64,000 bases of DNA, from positions 23,485 through 87,484 of the forward strand of contig JANQPM010000089.1 in the NCBI GenBank assembly GCA_028289465.1, read 5' to 3'. Every line of letters starts with the position of its first letter. The first letter of the stretch is position 1. This DNA comes from Lysobacterales bacterium. Lineage in GTDB: Bacteria > Pseudomonadota > Gammaproteobacteria > Xanthomonadales > SZUA-36. The notes under the pieces are model-generated. The model did not search any database. It was not told the DNA's origin and was given only the letters and a program-made list of their open reading frames with translations. Of this stretch, positions 28,462 through 38,900 are shown one piece after another. The translations under genes were made by a program, and so were the position numbers.

Positions 28462-29379
28462 TCAAACCCGTGCCCCGGTACCCGGATCGTCGGGCCGCAG
28501 CAGATGGGCGAATATGGCCATGCGCACGAATACGCCGTTGGCCACCTGGCGCCAAATCACTGACTGCGGGCCGTCGGCCACCTTCGAGCTGATTTCGACG
28601 CCGCGATTGATCGGCCCCGGATGCATGACCACGCAATTCGGACCCGCCCGGCGCAGCCGGTCTTCCGTCAGTCCCCAATCCCGGTGATAGTCCGCCGATG
28701 ACGGCAGTTCCAGATCGCCGATGCGCTCCTTCTGAATGCGCAGCATCATGATCGCATCCGCATCGTCCACGGCCTCGTCCATGTCAGCGCAGAGCCTGAT
28801 ACCGGAACCGGCACTGGTATCGGGCAGCAGGGCTTCGGGTCCGGCCAGTCGAATCTCCTTCACGCCGAGCCGGGTCAGCAGTTCAACATTGGATGCAACC
28901 ACGCGCGAATGCCGAATATCGCCGACGATGGCCAGCCGGCAACCGTTCAGTTCGCCCCGGGCCCGACGCAGGGTGTAAGCGTCCAGCAACGCCTGGCTGG
29001 GATGGGACCCGCTACCGTCTCCGGCATTAAGGACGGGGATTTGCGACTGCGCCAGCCCGGCCAGCGTGCCGGCGGTCGGATGGCGTACGACGATCGCATC
29101 CGGCTGCATTGCCTGCAAGGTACGAAAAGTGTCTTCCAGCGTTTCGCCTTTCTCGACCGAGGAACCGGCCGAAGACAGGTTCACCACCGCTGCGCCAAGA
29201 CGCTTGGCTGCGACTTCAAATGCAACACGGGTTCGGGTGGACGGCTCATAAAACAGGTTAATCACTATTTTCCTGGCCAACAGATCGGACGGCACAGCGG
29301 TCTGGAAGCGATCGGCTAGATCGAAAATCCGCTGAATATCGGCGTCGCTCAGCGACGCGATGTCAATCAAATGACGCAT
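28462..29379 (-). CDS. pyrB: Aspartate carbamoyltransferase catalytic subunit
   Basis: Joins carbamoyl phosphate and aspartate in pyrimidine synthesis. FYEPSTRTR is the carbamoyl-phosphate site, HPTAGTLAG and GDGSGSHPSQALLD are the paired substrate loops, and MHPGPINRGVEI is the C-terminal signature. The 305-residue length is at the short end of the family. The ATG at 29379 matches the conserved MRHLIDIASLSDADI start. No pyrC-like or pyrI gene follows; thiS follows instead of the pyrR-pyrB-pyrC order of Pseudomonas. Confidence 0.97.
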   Translation of the reverse strand: MRHLIDIASLSDADIQRIFDLADRFQTAVPSDLLARKIVINLFYEPSTRTRVAFEVAAKRLGAAVVNLSSAGSSVEKGETLEDTFRTLQAMQPDAIVVRHPTAGTLAGLAQSQIPVLNAGDGSGSHPSQALLDAYTLRRARGELNGCRLAIVGDIRHSRVVASNVELLTRLGVKEIRLAGPEALLPDTSAGSGIRLCADMDEAVDDADAIMMLRIQKERIGDLELPSSADYHRDWGLTEDRLRRAGPNCVVMHPGPINRGVEISSKVADGPQSVIWRQVANGVFVRMAIFAHLLRPDDPGTGARV

Positions 29380-29386
29380 GGTTCCA

Positions 29387-29830
29387 TTATCCCTGTTCCG
29401 CGAACCAGGTTTCCAGCATGATCTTCGCCGCAACCGCGTCGAGCATCTGAATATCCTTGCGCCGGCTGCTGCCGTCTTTTCGCGAAGCCGCGAAGCGCTG
29501 CCGGGCTTCGGCCGAGGTCAGCCTCTCGTCCTGAAATGCAACCGGCAATCCGAATCGGCCATGCAGTTGTCCGGCAAAGCGCCGTGCCAGCCCCGAGGTT
29601 TCCGTTTCCTCGCCATTCGGGCCCAGCGGCAGGCCAACCAGCAGCCGGCCGGGCTTCCACTCGCCGAGCAGCCGGTCTACGGCCGACCACAAGTCGTCGT
29701 CGTTGGTTAATACGGCAATCGCGGACGCGGTAGAAGAAATGGACTGGCCGACAGCCACGCCGATACGGCGCAAACCGAAGTCGAAGGCAACAACTACTTG
29801 AACGGCGGGCGCGTCAGGCGTTGCCGGCAT
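29387..29830 (-). CDS. ruvX: Holliday junction resolvase-like protein RuvX/YqgF
   Basis: RNase H-fold nuclease of the YqgF group, linked in E. coli to 16S rRNA 5'-end processing. AFDFGLRRIGVAVG holds the first catalytic aspartate, QDERLTSAEA the catalytic Glu region, and KDIQMLDAVAAKIMLETW the C-terminal aspartate. It is 147 residues from the ATG at 29830. The start overlaps the yqgE stop by 17 bases. Confidence 0.95.
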   Translation of the reverse strand: MPATPDAPAVQVVVAFDFGLRRIGVAVGQSISSTASAIAVLTNDDDLWSAVDRLLGEWKPGRLLVGLPLGPNGEETETSGLARRFAGQLHGRFGLPVAFQDERLTSAEARQRFAASRKDGSSRRKDIQMLDAVAAKIMLETWFAEQG

Positions 29831-30431
29831 CAGTGTGTAGATGGTGAAAATCGAAACCGAGCTTGGACACAGCCCGCTCCCAGCGGTTATGCACGGGCAG
29901 ATCGAAGATAATCGCCGAGTCGGCATCCGAATTCAGCCACGCGTTATCCTTGATCTCATTTTCCAACTGCCCCGCACCCCAGCCGGCATAACCCAATGCC
30001 ACCAGAAATTTTTCCGGCCCCTGGCCTTTGGCGATTGCAGCCAGAACGTCCCTGGATGTGGTAACGCTGATGTTTTCGTCGATGACCGCGCTGGACTCCC
30101 AGTCACCGCCAGGCGTATGCAGCACAAAACCGCGTTCGGGGTGCACCGGGCCGCCCTCGAAAACCGTCATCTCGGCCACGCCTTGGGCCTCACACTCGAT
30201 ATTCAACTGGCGCAATATCTCCAGCAGCGTAAACTCCGAAGGCCGGTTAATGGTAATTCCGATCGCGCCCTCGTCATTGTGCTGGCACATCAGTGTAACC
30301 CCACCAGCGAAGGTCGGGTCCTGCATACCGGGCATTGCGATCAGAAACTGGCTGTTCAGGGAATACGGGGAGTCCGTCTGACGGGCTTCGTGGTCGGGCC
30401 TGTCCCCTGTCGGGATTTTTCGTTCACTCAT
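29814..30431 (-). CDS. yqgE: UPF0301/YqgE family protein
   Basis: Conserved protein of unknown role that travels with ruvX across gammaproteobacteria. LNSQFLIAMPGMQDPTF, GAIGITINRPSE, GGPVHPERGFVLH and LGYAGWGAGQLENEI are the four UPF0301 signatures. It is 205 residues from the ATG at 30431. The 17-base overlap with ruvX shows coupling. A family B repeat sits in the 194-bp gap to tonB upstream. Confidence 0.94.
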   Translation of the reverse strand: MSERKIPTGDRPDHEARQTDSPYSLNSQFLIAMPGMQDPTFAGGVTLMCQHNDEGAIGITINRPSEFTLLEILRQLNIECEAQGVAEMTVFEGGPVHPERGFVLHTPGGDWESSAVIDENISVTTSRDVLAAIAKGQGPEKFLVALGYAGWGAGQLENEIKDNAWLNSDADSAIIFDLPVHNRWERAVSKLGFDFHHLHTDAGNA

Positions 30432-30530
30432 GACTTTCTCAGTAGTTGCAGTGTGAACCAAATTCAAGAGCGGCCGATGGAAAGCCGGCTCGGCGTTCGG
30501 TAACGCGCAGGCTGCTGACCGCATTAGGGT

Positions 30531-30569
30531 GTCTTGCGCCCGCGCCGGCGGGTCACCTGCTGCTCCTTA
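30531..30569. repeat. Family B dispersed repeat, copy 3
   Basis: GCGCCCGCGCCGGCGGGTCA then CCTGCTGCTCCTTA matches the family B unit at 17655-17686. It is preceded by GGTGTCTTGCGC, the arm seen in the stem-loop at 20504-20547. It lies between tonB and yqgE inside an otherwise continuous minus-strand run. Confidence 0.7.
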
Positions 30570-30625
30570 GCGGAAAATACCATGCGCCACCACATTTGAA
30601 AACCGTCGCCGAATAAGGCCTCGCG

Positions 30626-31483
30626 CTAACGCAGGCTGCCACCGGGTGTAAAGCGCCAGGTCCGGGTGATGTGCAGCACATCGACCTCGCGCAGAATGTG
30701 CTCGGGCAGCGGCGCGTAAGGCGCGGCCAGTTCCACGATTCTGGCCGCAGCGCGATCCAGCTCCAGATAGCCCGACGAGCGCTTGATGATAATGCTTTCC
30801 ACCGACCCGTCCGGGTTAACGCCGACGGTCAGCACCAGGTCGCCATTGATATTCAGTTTGCGCGCCTCTTCCGGGTAATTGCGGTTACCCACCGATTCCA
30901 CCTTGGCCACCCAGGCCTGCATGTAGCTGGCGTATTCGTACTGCTTGGTGTTCGCGGAAATATATTTCCGGCGCGGCGTTTTGGAATGCCAAACGTCCTC
31001 GCGGCTGGTTTCGGGCTGCATCTGCGCCATTCGCAGAGATTGTTCTATTAAATCCTGCGCGCTAGGCAGCGACTCGGGTTCAACCGGGTTCCGGTTATCG
31101 GTCTCCACGACTTCGATAGCCGATTGCTGGGCCAGTAATTGTTCCCGCTGTAGCTGGCTGGGATCCGGCGCTCCGGCTTCCGCATTGACTTCCGCTTCGC
31201 CTTGGTCGGTATTTGGCAGCGGTGCGCTGTGCGGCTGGCTGGGCCGGCTTGGTTCGGCCCGTTCGCCACCGCCTTGCTGATCCGCCTGCGCCAGAAAATC
31301 CGGATCCTCCGGCGTTGTTTCCGAACGCCAGTTGACCAGCACCACATCGAGGTGGTCCGCGATGCGATGCGCCGGCGACCATTCGAACGCAAAACCCAAC
31401 CCGAGCACGACGACTGCATGGGCGAGCAGCGCTGCCAGCAACGCTCTGCTCATGTTGTCGCCAGCGAGTTTGGTCAGTTCCAT
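30626..31483 (-). CDS. TonB-family energy transducer (TonB3-like)
   Basis: Inner-membrane protein of 285 residues: an anchor at about residues 12-33, a long polar, Gln/Glu/Pro-rich periplasmic linker, and a TonB C-terminal domain (NYPEEARKLNINGDLVLTVGVNPDGSVESI then LDRAAARIV). It starts on the gshB stop (TGATG). No exbB/exbD is adjacent. The same gene lies here in Pseudomonas aeruginosa (tonB3, reported to affect twitching), next to the pil-chp cluster, so a type IV pilus link is plausible. Confidence 0.9.
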   Translation of the reverse strand: MELTKLAGDNMSRALLAALLAHAVVVLGLGFAFEWSPAHRIADHLDVVLVNWRSETTPEDPDFLAQADQQGGGERAEPSRPSQPHSAPLPNTDQGEAEVNAEAGAPDPSQLQREQLLAQQSAIEVVETDNRNPVEPESLPSAQDLIEQSLRMAQMQPETSREDVWHSKTPRRKYISANTKQYEYASYMQAWVAKVESVGNRNYPEEARKLNINGDLVLTVGVNPDGSVESIIIKRSSGYLELDRAAARIVELAAPYAPLPEHILREVDVLHITRTWRFTPGGSLR

Positions 31484-32430
31484 CAGCCGATTTTATCCTC
31501 AATGGCGGCGAACAGCTGCCCGGCAATGTTCAGATCGAACTCAGCATCCAGTTCGCGTATGCAGGTCGGGCTGGTCACATTCACCTCTGTCAGATAATCT
31601 CCGATCACGTCCAGGCCGGCAAACAGGATGCCGCGACGCCTGAGTTCCGGTGCGACCTGTTCACAGATCCACCGGTCCCGTTCGCCGAGCGGCAGCCCCA
31701 CGCCCCGGCCACCGCGGGCCAGATTGCCGCGAAAATCCCCGTCGCCCGGAATCCGCGCGAGCGCGTAGGGAACCGCCTCGCCGTCGACCAGCAGGATACG
31801 CTTGTCGCCGTCGGCGATCTCCTCAATATAAGCCTGGGCCATGACCCATTCCTGTCCCTCGGCGGTTATGGTTTCCAGAATGACGTTGGTATTCGGGTCG
31901 CCGTCAGCCAGTTGAAAAATCGACTGCCCGCCCATGCCGTCCAGCGGTTTGACCACTGCTTTGCGCTGTTGTTTAACGAACTCCCGCAACGCGGACACAT
32001 CGCGGCTGACCAGGGTCGGTACGCAGCATTGCGGAAACCAGGCGGTAAACAGCTTCTCATTGGCGTCCCTGAGTGCCTGCGGATCGTTAACGACCAGCGT
32101 GCCGGCAGCCTGGGCCAGCTCCAGCAGATAGGTCGCATAGACATAGTTCATGTCGAATGGCGGGTCCTTGCGCATCAGCACCACGTCCATCTCAGACAGC
32201 GGCCCGTCGCTGGCTTGATCGAGCTGAAACCAGGCCGCAGGATCGTCTTCCACCTGCAGTCCGCGCTGTCGCGAGCGCGCCTCGCCGTCTCGCAGATAAA
32301 GATCCTCGAGCTGCATGTAACGCAGCCGATGACCGCGCCGTTGGGCCTCCAGCAACATCGCAAAGGTCGAATCCTTTTTGATGTTGATCGCGGCGATCGG
32401 ATCCATGACCACGCCGACTATCAGACTCAT
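31483..32430 (-). CDS. gshB: Glutathione synthetase
   Basis: ATP-grasp enzyme that adds glycine to gamma-glutamylcysteine. The N-terminus GVVMDPIAAINIKKDSTFAM and the motifs RKDPPFDMNYVYAT, KPLDGMGGQSIF and DVIGDYLTEVNVTSPT are diagnostic. It is 315 residues from the ATG at 32430, with AGAGGGA upstream. It heads the minus-strand run gshB-tonB-yqgE-ruvX-pyrB-thiS-thiG-trmB and is divergent from pilG. Confidence 0.97.
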   Translation of the reverse strand: MSLIVGVVMDPIAAINIKKDSTFAMLLEAQRRGHRLRYMQLEDLYLRDGEARSRQRGLQVEDDPAAWFQLDQASDGPLSEMDVVLMRKDPPFDMNYVYATYLLELAQAAGTLVVNDPQALRDANEKLFTAWFPQCCVPTLVSRDVSALREFVKQQRKAVVKPLDGMGGQSIFQLADGDPNTNVILETITAEGQEWVMAQAYIEEIADGDKRILLVDGEAVPYALARIPGDGDFRGNLARGGRGVGLPLGERDRWICEQVAPELRRRGILFAGLDVIGDYLTEVNVTSPTCIRELDAEFDLNIAGQLFAAIEDKIG

Positions 32431-32526
32431 ACATATCCCTCTGGCGCCTTTGCCGTCAGCTCTATTATGGTGCGGCCAGTTACCGAATGCCACTGCGAGG
32501 TGCCAGGAATTAGTGCGAAAAAAGAA

Positions 32527-32554
32527 TTGTGAATGCTTGTTTTTTCTGTACATT
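32527..32554 (+). promoter_or_regulatory. Candidate promoter of the pil-chp operon
   Basis: TTGTGA, a 16-base spacer with a T-run, and TACATT lie in the 272-bp divergent gap between gshB and pilG, about 150 bases before the pilG start. No other promoter-like pair stands out in the gap. Confidence 0.4.
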
Positions 32555-32702
32555 CAGGACTGGCATCCCGACCGCCGTATGGTTTAGACTACACGCCGCG
32601 CGTTCAGAAGGGTCACACTTTCGGAAAGCACACGATAATTCGGCGTCATAAAGTAACGTCGGAACTACTTCCAGAAAACAGGGAAAGTAGCAGGAAGTTC
32701 AA

Positions 32703-33131
32703 ATGTCAGATTCGAGTCAATCAAATACACAGCCTGGCGAGCATCCAGCCGGGGGACTCCAGGGCCTGCGGGTCATGGTGATTGATGACAGCTCTACCAT
32801 CCGTCGCTCTGCGGAAAAGATGCTGCAGCAAGAAGGCTGTGAGGTCGTTACCGCAGAAAACGGCTTTGAAGCGCTGCCACTGATTGTGCGCAGTCGCCCG
32901 CAGCTTATTTTCGTCGATATCATGATGCCGCGCCTGGATGGCTATCAGACTTGCGCCATTATCAAGAATAACGAGGAATTCAAGACGACACCGGTCATCA
33001 TGTTAACCAGCAAGGACGGGCTATTTGATAAAGCCCGTGGTCGGGTTGTCGGTTCGGATCAGTATTTGACCAAACCGTTTACCCGCGACGAAATTCTCGG
33101 GGCTGTTCGACAATATCAGCCAGCAGCCTAA
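32703..33131 (+). CDS. pilG: Type IV pilus response regulator PilG
   Basis: Single REC-domain output protein of the Chp pathway; in Pseudomonas, PilG promotes pilus extension and cAMP synthesis. The acidic pocket is D28/D29, the phosphorylated aspartate D72 (IFVDIMMPRLDGYQTC), T102 and K124 (YLTKPF). KDGLFDKARGRVVGSDQYLTKP identifies PilG rather than PilH. The 20-residue polar N-terminus is longer than usual. AGGAAG lies 5 bases before the ATG. It is the first gene of the cluster. Confidence 0.95.
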   Translation: MSDSSQSNTQPGEHPAGGLQGLRVMVIDDSSTIRRSAEKMLQQEGCEVVTAENGFEALPLIVRSRPQLIFVDIMMPRLDGYQTCAIIKNNEEFKTTPVIMLTSKDGLFDKARGRVVGSDQYLTKPFTRDEILGAVRQYQPAA

Positions 33132-33183
33132 ATTATCGTAAACCCCGGTTCGATTGACGAACTGCCGCAGTGGTTTTAGGGGA

Positions 33184-33735
33184 ATGCAAACAGCCAGCGA
33201 CCATCAATCTTCATTCCAGAAACTACTGGAGTACGAACAGCGAAGCCTCAGCGCCAGCGAGGAGGGGCCGTCAGAACAGGAGCGCGCCTCCAACTGGTCC
33301 GGCGTGGTATTTCGAGTCAGCGACTACAAGCTGACCTGCGGCATTAACGAGATTCAGGAAATCTTGACCCTGCCGCCGATGACCCCGGTGCCGGGCTCCA
33401 AGTCCTGGATTCTGGGTCTGGCCAATGTGCGCGGCAACCTGGTTACCGTATGCGACCTGTACTGGTATCTGACAGGAGTGCGCTCGCCCATCACGATGCG
33501 AACGCGGCTGCTGGTTGTCGATCTGAAGCAGCGGCCGGTCGGGCTGCTGGTCGACGAAGTCTACGGCCAGCGACATTTTCACACCGACGAGCAGGCGGAA
33601 ACCGAACGCTTTGAAGCGACCGAATTCACAACGTTCGTCAAAACCGAATATGCATCGCAGCAAAACCGCTGGGGTGTATTGGAACTATCCAGCTTGGTCA
33701 GCGAAGCCACTTTTTTGAGCGGAGCAAGCCAATGA
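33184..33735 (+). CDS. pilI: CheW-type coupling protein PilI
   Basis: CheW-fold adaptor linking the receptor PilJ to the kinase ChpA. FQKLLEYEQRS at the N-terminus and the core SWILGLANVRGNLVTVCDLYWYL are PilI-like. The ATG at 33184 (183 aa) is chosen on similarity to PilI N-termini. The AGGGGA directly before it is unusually close, so the TTG at 33154 remains possible. 52 bases after pilG. Confidence 0.93.
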   Translation: MQTASDHQSSFQKLLEYEQRSLSASEEGPSEQERASNWSGVVFRVSDYKLTCGINEIQEILTLPPMTPVPGSKSWILGLANVRGNLVTVCDLYWYLTGVRSPITMRTRLLVVDLKQRPVGLLVDEVYGQRHFHTDEQAETERFEATEFTTFVKTEYASQQNRWGVLELSSLVSEATFLSGASQ

Positions 33736-33783
33736 AGACCGTCAAATCACAGCGGTCCGTATATTTGATCAGGAGCGAGAATA

Positions 33784-35829
33784 ATGAGTGCTAAGGCGCC
33801 GAATTCATCAAGCCAACGCAATCGAGGCACCCAGTTACTGCTACTGGCATTGGTTGCGGCCTTGGTATTTGTTGTCGCGGATTTCTATCTGTTGAACCGC
33901 AACAACCAATATGACCGTGAGTACATCGCGCATGCGACCGACATTCAGGTTCTTTCCCAGCAGCTCGCGACCGCGGCCTCGGGAGCCGCTTCCGGCAACC
34001 TGGATGCGTTTGATTCCCTGGAACAGGCGCGCGACAACATCTTTTTACGGGTAAACCAGCTCATTTCAGGAGATCCTGAAACCGGCCTGCCCGAATCGCC
34101 TTCGCTGCCGGTTCCGGCTGACCAGGACCTGGACCCGCTGACGGCCGTTCAAGTGACCTCGGACAGGGTCATTGCCAGTGCCGACGAGATCATCGGCAGC
34201 CAAAGCCTGGTGCTGAATCTGGCCGATGCGGCTGACGAATTCGCGGCGGTTGTACCACAGATGCAGGCCAAGACCGACGAAGCCATCCGCGCGCTGGTCC
34301 AGGCCCGTGCGCCGAACCAGCAAGTCTTCGTTACCAGCCGCCAACTGGTTTTGGCCGACCGCATGCTGCGGCGCGTGAGCGATATTCTGCAGGGCGGGGC
34401 TACCGCGGTATCCGCCGCCGACAGTTTCGGGCGCGAGTCCGCGCTGTTTGAAACCGTGCTGGAAAGCCTGATCTCCGGCGATGAGGACCGAAACATCGAG
34501 GCCGTTCGCGCACCGGCGGCTCTGAGTGCGCTGGGTGAGGTGACCCAGCTATTTGATGGCAACAAACAGAACATCGATGCCATTCTGGCCGCATCGACCA
34601 ATCTTTTTGCCGTGCGTTCTGCTGCCGATGAAATTCTGTTTGATGCGACCGATCTGTTTGAAGAAAGCGGGGTACTGGCAACGGCCTACGGCGGTCTGTC
34701 CGATACCCGGGCGTTCCCATCAATGACCGCCGGCATTATCGGCACGGTCACGACCCTCGTGCTGTTACTGCTGGTGGGCTGGACGCTGCTGACCGGCGAG
34801 CGGCGCCGGGTTCAGAGCACCCAGGATCAAAACCAGCGTAATCAGGACGCTATTTTGCGCCTGCTGGATGAAATGAGCGCATTGGCTGACGGCGACCTGA
34901 CCGTGCAGGCGACCGTCACCGAAGACGTCACGGGCGCTATCGCCGACTCGGTGAACTTCGCGGTTGAGTCCATGCGCGACCTTGTTGTCGACATTAACGA
35001 CACGGCGCAGAAGGTGGCCGCGTCCGCGCAGGAAACCCGGGCCACCACCACGCAGCTTGCCGAATCCAGCGAATTTCAGGCCAATCAGGTCCGCTCTGCA
35101 ACTGACACGATTAATGCGATGGCCCATTCGTTCGACGATATGGCCAACCGCTCGACCGAATCCGCCGAAGTGGCCCAGCGCTCGGTGGAAATCGCGAACA
35201 ACGGTGCGCAGATGGTGCGCCAGACCATCACCGGCATGGACACTATCCGCGATCAGATTCAGGAGACCTCGAAGCGAATCAAGCGGCTGGGTGAATCTTC
35301 GCAGGAAATCGGTGACATCGTCGAACTGATTAACGGTATTGCCGAACAAACCAATATCCTCGCGCTGAACGCTGCCATTCAGGCCGCCTCGGCAGGCGGT
35401 GCCGGCCGCGGTTTTGCGGTGGTTGCTGACGAAGTACAGCGCCTGGCCGAACGCGCAACCAATGCGACGCGCCGAATCGAAACGCTGGTACAGACCATTC
35501 AGACCGATACCTCGGAAGCCGTGGTTTCAATGGAAACCACCACCGCCGAGGTCGTGCGCGGCGCCAAGCTGGCCGAAGATGCCGGTGAAGCGCTGGAGCG
35601 TATTGAAACGGTATCCAATGACCTCTCGGCCCTGATTCAGGACATTGCAAAGGAAGCCCAGAATCAATCCGGAACCGCAACCGACGTTGCAGGCATGATG
35701 AACGATATTCGTGATATCTCCATGCAGGCATCCGAGGGTACCGACCGAACCGCTCAGGCGGTTGGCAAACTGGCCGACCTGGTACGCGATCTGCGTGACT
35801 CTGTGGCCGACTTCAAGTTGCCGGAATAA
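33784..35829 (+). CDS. pilJ: Methyl-accepting chemotaxis receptor PilJ
   Basis: Inner-membrane receptor of the pilus chemosensory system, 681 residues. Transmembrane helices lie at about 17-37 and 313-335, with a large periplasmic PilJ-type four-helix domain between them. A HAMP-like linker follows and then the signalling coiled coil, whose tip is EQTNILALNAAIQAASAGG near residue 520. Methylation-type Glu/Gln pairs are present, but no cheR or cheB homologue is in the cluster. AGGAGCG lies before the ATG. Confidence 0.96.
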   Translation: MSAKAPNSSSQRNRGTQLLLLALVAALVFVVADFYLLNRNNQYDREYIAHATDIQVLSQQLATAASGAASGNLDAFDSLEQARDNIFLRVNQLISGDPETGLPESPSLPVPADQDLDPLTAVQVTSDRVIASADEIIGSQSLVLNLADAADEFAAVVPQMQAKTDEAIRALVQARAPNQQVFVTSRQLVLADRMLRRVSDILQGGATAVSAADSFGRESALFETVLESLISGDEDRNIEAVRAPAALSALGEVTQLFDGNKQNIDAILAASTNLFAVRSAADEILFDATDLFEESGVLATAYGGLSDTRAFPSMTAGIIGTVTTLVLLLLVGWTLLTGERRRVQSTQDQNQRNQDAILRLLDEMSALADGDLTVQATVTEDVTGAIADSVNFAVESMRDLVVDINDTAQKVAASAQETRATTTQLAESSEFQANQVRSATDTINAMAHSFDDMANRSTESAEVAQRSVEIANNGAQMVRQTITGMDTIRDQIQETSKRIKRLGESSQEIGDIVELINGIAEQTNILALNAAIQAASAGGAGRGFAVVADEVQRLAERATNATRRIETLVQTIQTDTSEAVVSMETTTAEVVRGAKLAEDAGEALERIETVSNDLSALIQDIAKEAQNQSGTATDVAGMMNDIRDISMQASEGTDRTAQAVGKLADLVRDLRDSVADFKLPE

Positions 35830-35908
35830 CGAATAACGGTTCGGGTTTTGCTTGTGATAATCGCCAACATTATCGATACGCCGGCTATCGACGCGCGGAG
35901 CGTGGCTT

Positions 35909-38900
35909 ATGCAGCCTGAAGCTAACAAGGCATTTGCCGCAATCGGCTGGGTCCGGCCCGATCTCGATCAATTGCTGGGCGCGATTCAGTCGGAGCTGAA
36001 CAAAGCGGCTGAGGAGCAAGATCGCAGCGTGATGGAGCAGGCCTCGGCCCGGCTTCAAAACACGCTGTCCAAACTCAATGACACATTGGTATTGCTCAAC
36101 GCCGAGGGCGCTGGCCTGCTGACGAGCGAATTGTCCGCCAGTTGGCAAAGCGTACTGGAAGAAGGTGAGGAAAGCCGCGAAGAACTGCTGTCGTCGTTGA
36201 TGCAGGGTTCGGTGGTGTTAAACCACTACCTCGACTGGCTGCAGGCGGGCCAGCCTGATCTGCCGCTGATTCTGCTGCCGGCCCTGAACGAATTGCGCGC
36301 CGCGCGCAACGCGCCGTTGATGTCCGAAGGCGTGTTGTTTTCGCCGGACTTGACGATCGCCGATGGCGACGATTGGTCTGACGGCGGCAAGCCGGTGGCC
36401 GGCAAGCGCCTGAAATCATTTGCAAAGACAAAGCGCGATGCTTACGAAAGCGCACTGGCTAATTGGCTGAAAGAACCGCAGGATCAAAAGAGTCTGACTC
36501 GGTTGGCCGAAACGGCGGCGACGCTGAAGCAGTCCCTGAACGAAACACGGGAACGGCGCCTGTGGTGGTTCGCCGAAAACCTGTTCAACGGACTGGCCGG
36601 CGGCGAAATCAGTAACAGCATTGCGCTGCGACGGCTTTTTGCACGCCTCGATCTGAACTTGAAGGAGATACAGCAAGGGGAGTCGCCAGCCGCGGCGAAT
36701 GTCGATGCGCTGGCCTCTTCACTGCTCTTTTATATCGGAACCGCCCGCAGCGGCAACAGCCAACTGGATAACATTAAGCAGCGTTTTCAACTTGAACGGC
36801 TTGTCCCGGACCGCAAGTGGCTGTCGCGCACGCAAAGCGGTCTCGGTGCGCGCAACCGTGAATTCTACGAATCCATCCGGTCGGCGTTAGAACCCGAACT
36901 GGAGGCGATAAAGGACTATTTCGATCTGTGCCGGCGCACCGGAAAATGGCCCGACGGCGAGTATCAGCCGATAGATATCCAACTGGAAAAACTGGCCGAC
37001 ACAATGTCGGTTCTGGGGCTGGCCACCGCCAGTCAATCCATGCGCGACCAGCTTCCGGTGTGGCGCGAGGCGATCGCCGCGGGCGAGTTGCCGACCGAAG
37101 CGGAAATGGTACAGGCCGCGGAGCAGCTATTGCGTGCCGAATCCGCTCTGGAACAGAACCTGAATACGCTGGGCGGTGCGATAGGCGAACCCGATGACGA
37201 CGCGCTGCCTTTCGCCGAGCTGCAGGACACCACCGGTCAGCTCTGGCAGGAATGCGTACGGGAACTGCGCGAAATCGAGGAAGAGCTGCAGTCCTGGCTG
37301 GAAGGCACGAAAAACAAAAAGCGTGAGACGAAAATCGATCAGCTGTTCGGCCGTATCGGCAGCGCCTTCGCCATGCTGAATCTCGTCCCGCAGGCGGCTG
37401 CAGTATCCCAGCTCAAGGAATATACCGCCGACCTGCTGAACGGACAGCACAAGACCGATCAAGACGATCTCGATGACTACGCCGACGCGCTGGTCGCGTT
37501 GGAGCACTACTTGATCGAACAACGCGATTCCCGGCACAGCGACGATGCGCTGTTTGAAATATTGCAGCGGCGCCTGCGGACCATTCGGGGTGACGCGCCT
37601 GAAGACCAGGACAGCGCCGAACAAGAGACAGCCAAACCAGATGATGAGCAGGTTCCGGCCGAGCCGGCCGCGGACGAGCAGGTTGCGGAAGCCGCCGCAG
37701 AAGAGCCGGTCGCGGACAGCACCGCGCCGGCCGTGTCGATCGACGATGAGGTGCTTGAGATATTCCTTGAGGAATATGAGGCCGTCAATCAAGAACTACG
37801 CATCAAGCTGCCGAATTGGATTGCCGATCCCGTCGTCAACGAAGAGCTGACTGATATACGCCGTGCTTTCCACACGCTGAAAGGCAGCGGCCGCATGGTA
37901 GGCGCCAACGAGATCGGCGAATTTAGCTGGTCGATCGAACAGCTACTCAATCAAGTGCTGGATGGCAACCGCGCCCCCGACCAGGAGCTGTTCAGCGCGG
38001 TCAATCTGGGTGTTGCGCTGCTGCCGGCGTTGAAGGCGCGACTGGCCAATCAGGAGCACGAACTGGGCGACAATATCATCGACGCAGTGAAAAGCGCGAT
38101 GGACCAGTTTGCCGGTGGCGGTACGTTTGATGCCGGGCATCTGCGCGAGCTGCTGCCGCCACAGTTGTCCGCGTTGCTGCCGGAAGCTCCGGCTGAAACC
38201 GAAGAAGCCGCTGATATCGACCCGGGTCTGGCCGATATCATTCGTTCCGAGGTGGGCGAACACCTGAAGCTGCTGACCGTATTTGTCGGCCAGTTAAGTG
38301 GCGAAAATCCGGACCAAGTGGCCGGTACGGCCGAAATCCGGGCCGCGCACACGATTGCCGGCAACCTGTCGCTGGCCCCTGTTGGCGGCGAATCCGCAGT
38401 ATTCAGCCAGCTCGAGCGGCTGCTGGAAAGCCAGCACGGCAACGCCATGCCGTTGCCTGTAGAGAGCCGAGAATTGATCGGCCGTGCGATCGCCATTGCC
38501 GAGCGGCGGCTCGAGCAGTTGGATGTCGCTCCCGGCAGCGTGCAGCTGGATATCGGCGATCTGGCCGCCGAGCTCAAAGCCGCAACCACTGCGCTGGAAG
38601 CCGAACCGGCTGAACAGGACGATGCGATCGAACCTGGAGAAGACATCCAGAGCATCTTCTTAGACGAAGCCAGGGATGTGCTCGAGCGCAGCGACTCGCT
38701 GTTGCACCGCTGGCGCGACGGCCTGGAACGCGACGATCCGGACAGCCGGGATACGGTTGTCGCATTGCAGCGCGAAATTCACACCCTGAAGGGTGGCGCC
38801 AGAATGTGCGGCTTAAACGCGATCGGCGATCTCAGCCATGCAATGGAGACGCTGCTGGAACAGGTCGCAGACGGCGGTCTTGAAGCCGGCGACCGTATTG

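Noticed and set aside
33733..33795. A 20-codon frame between pilI and pilJ
   Set aside because: Too short, no ribosome site and no homology clue.
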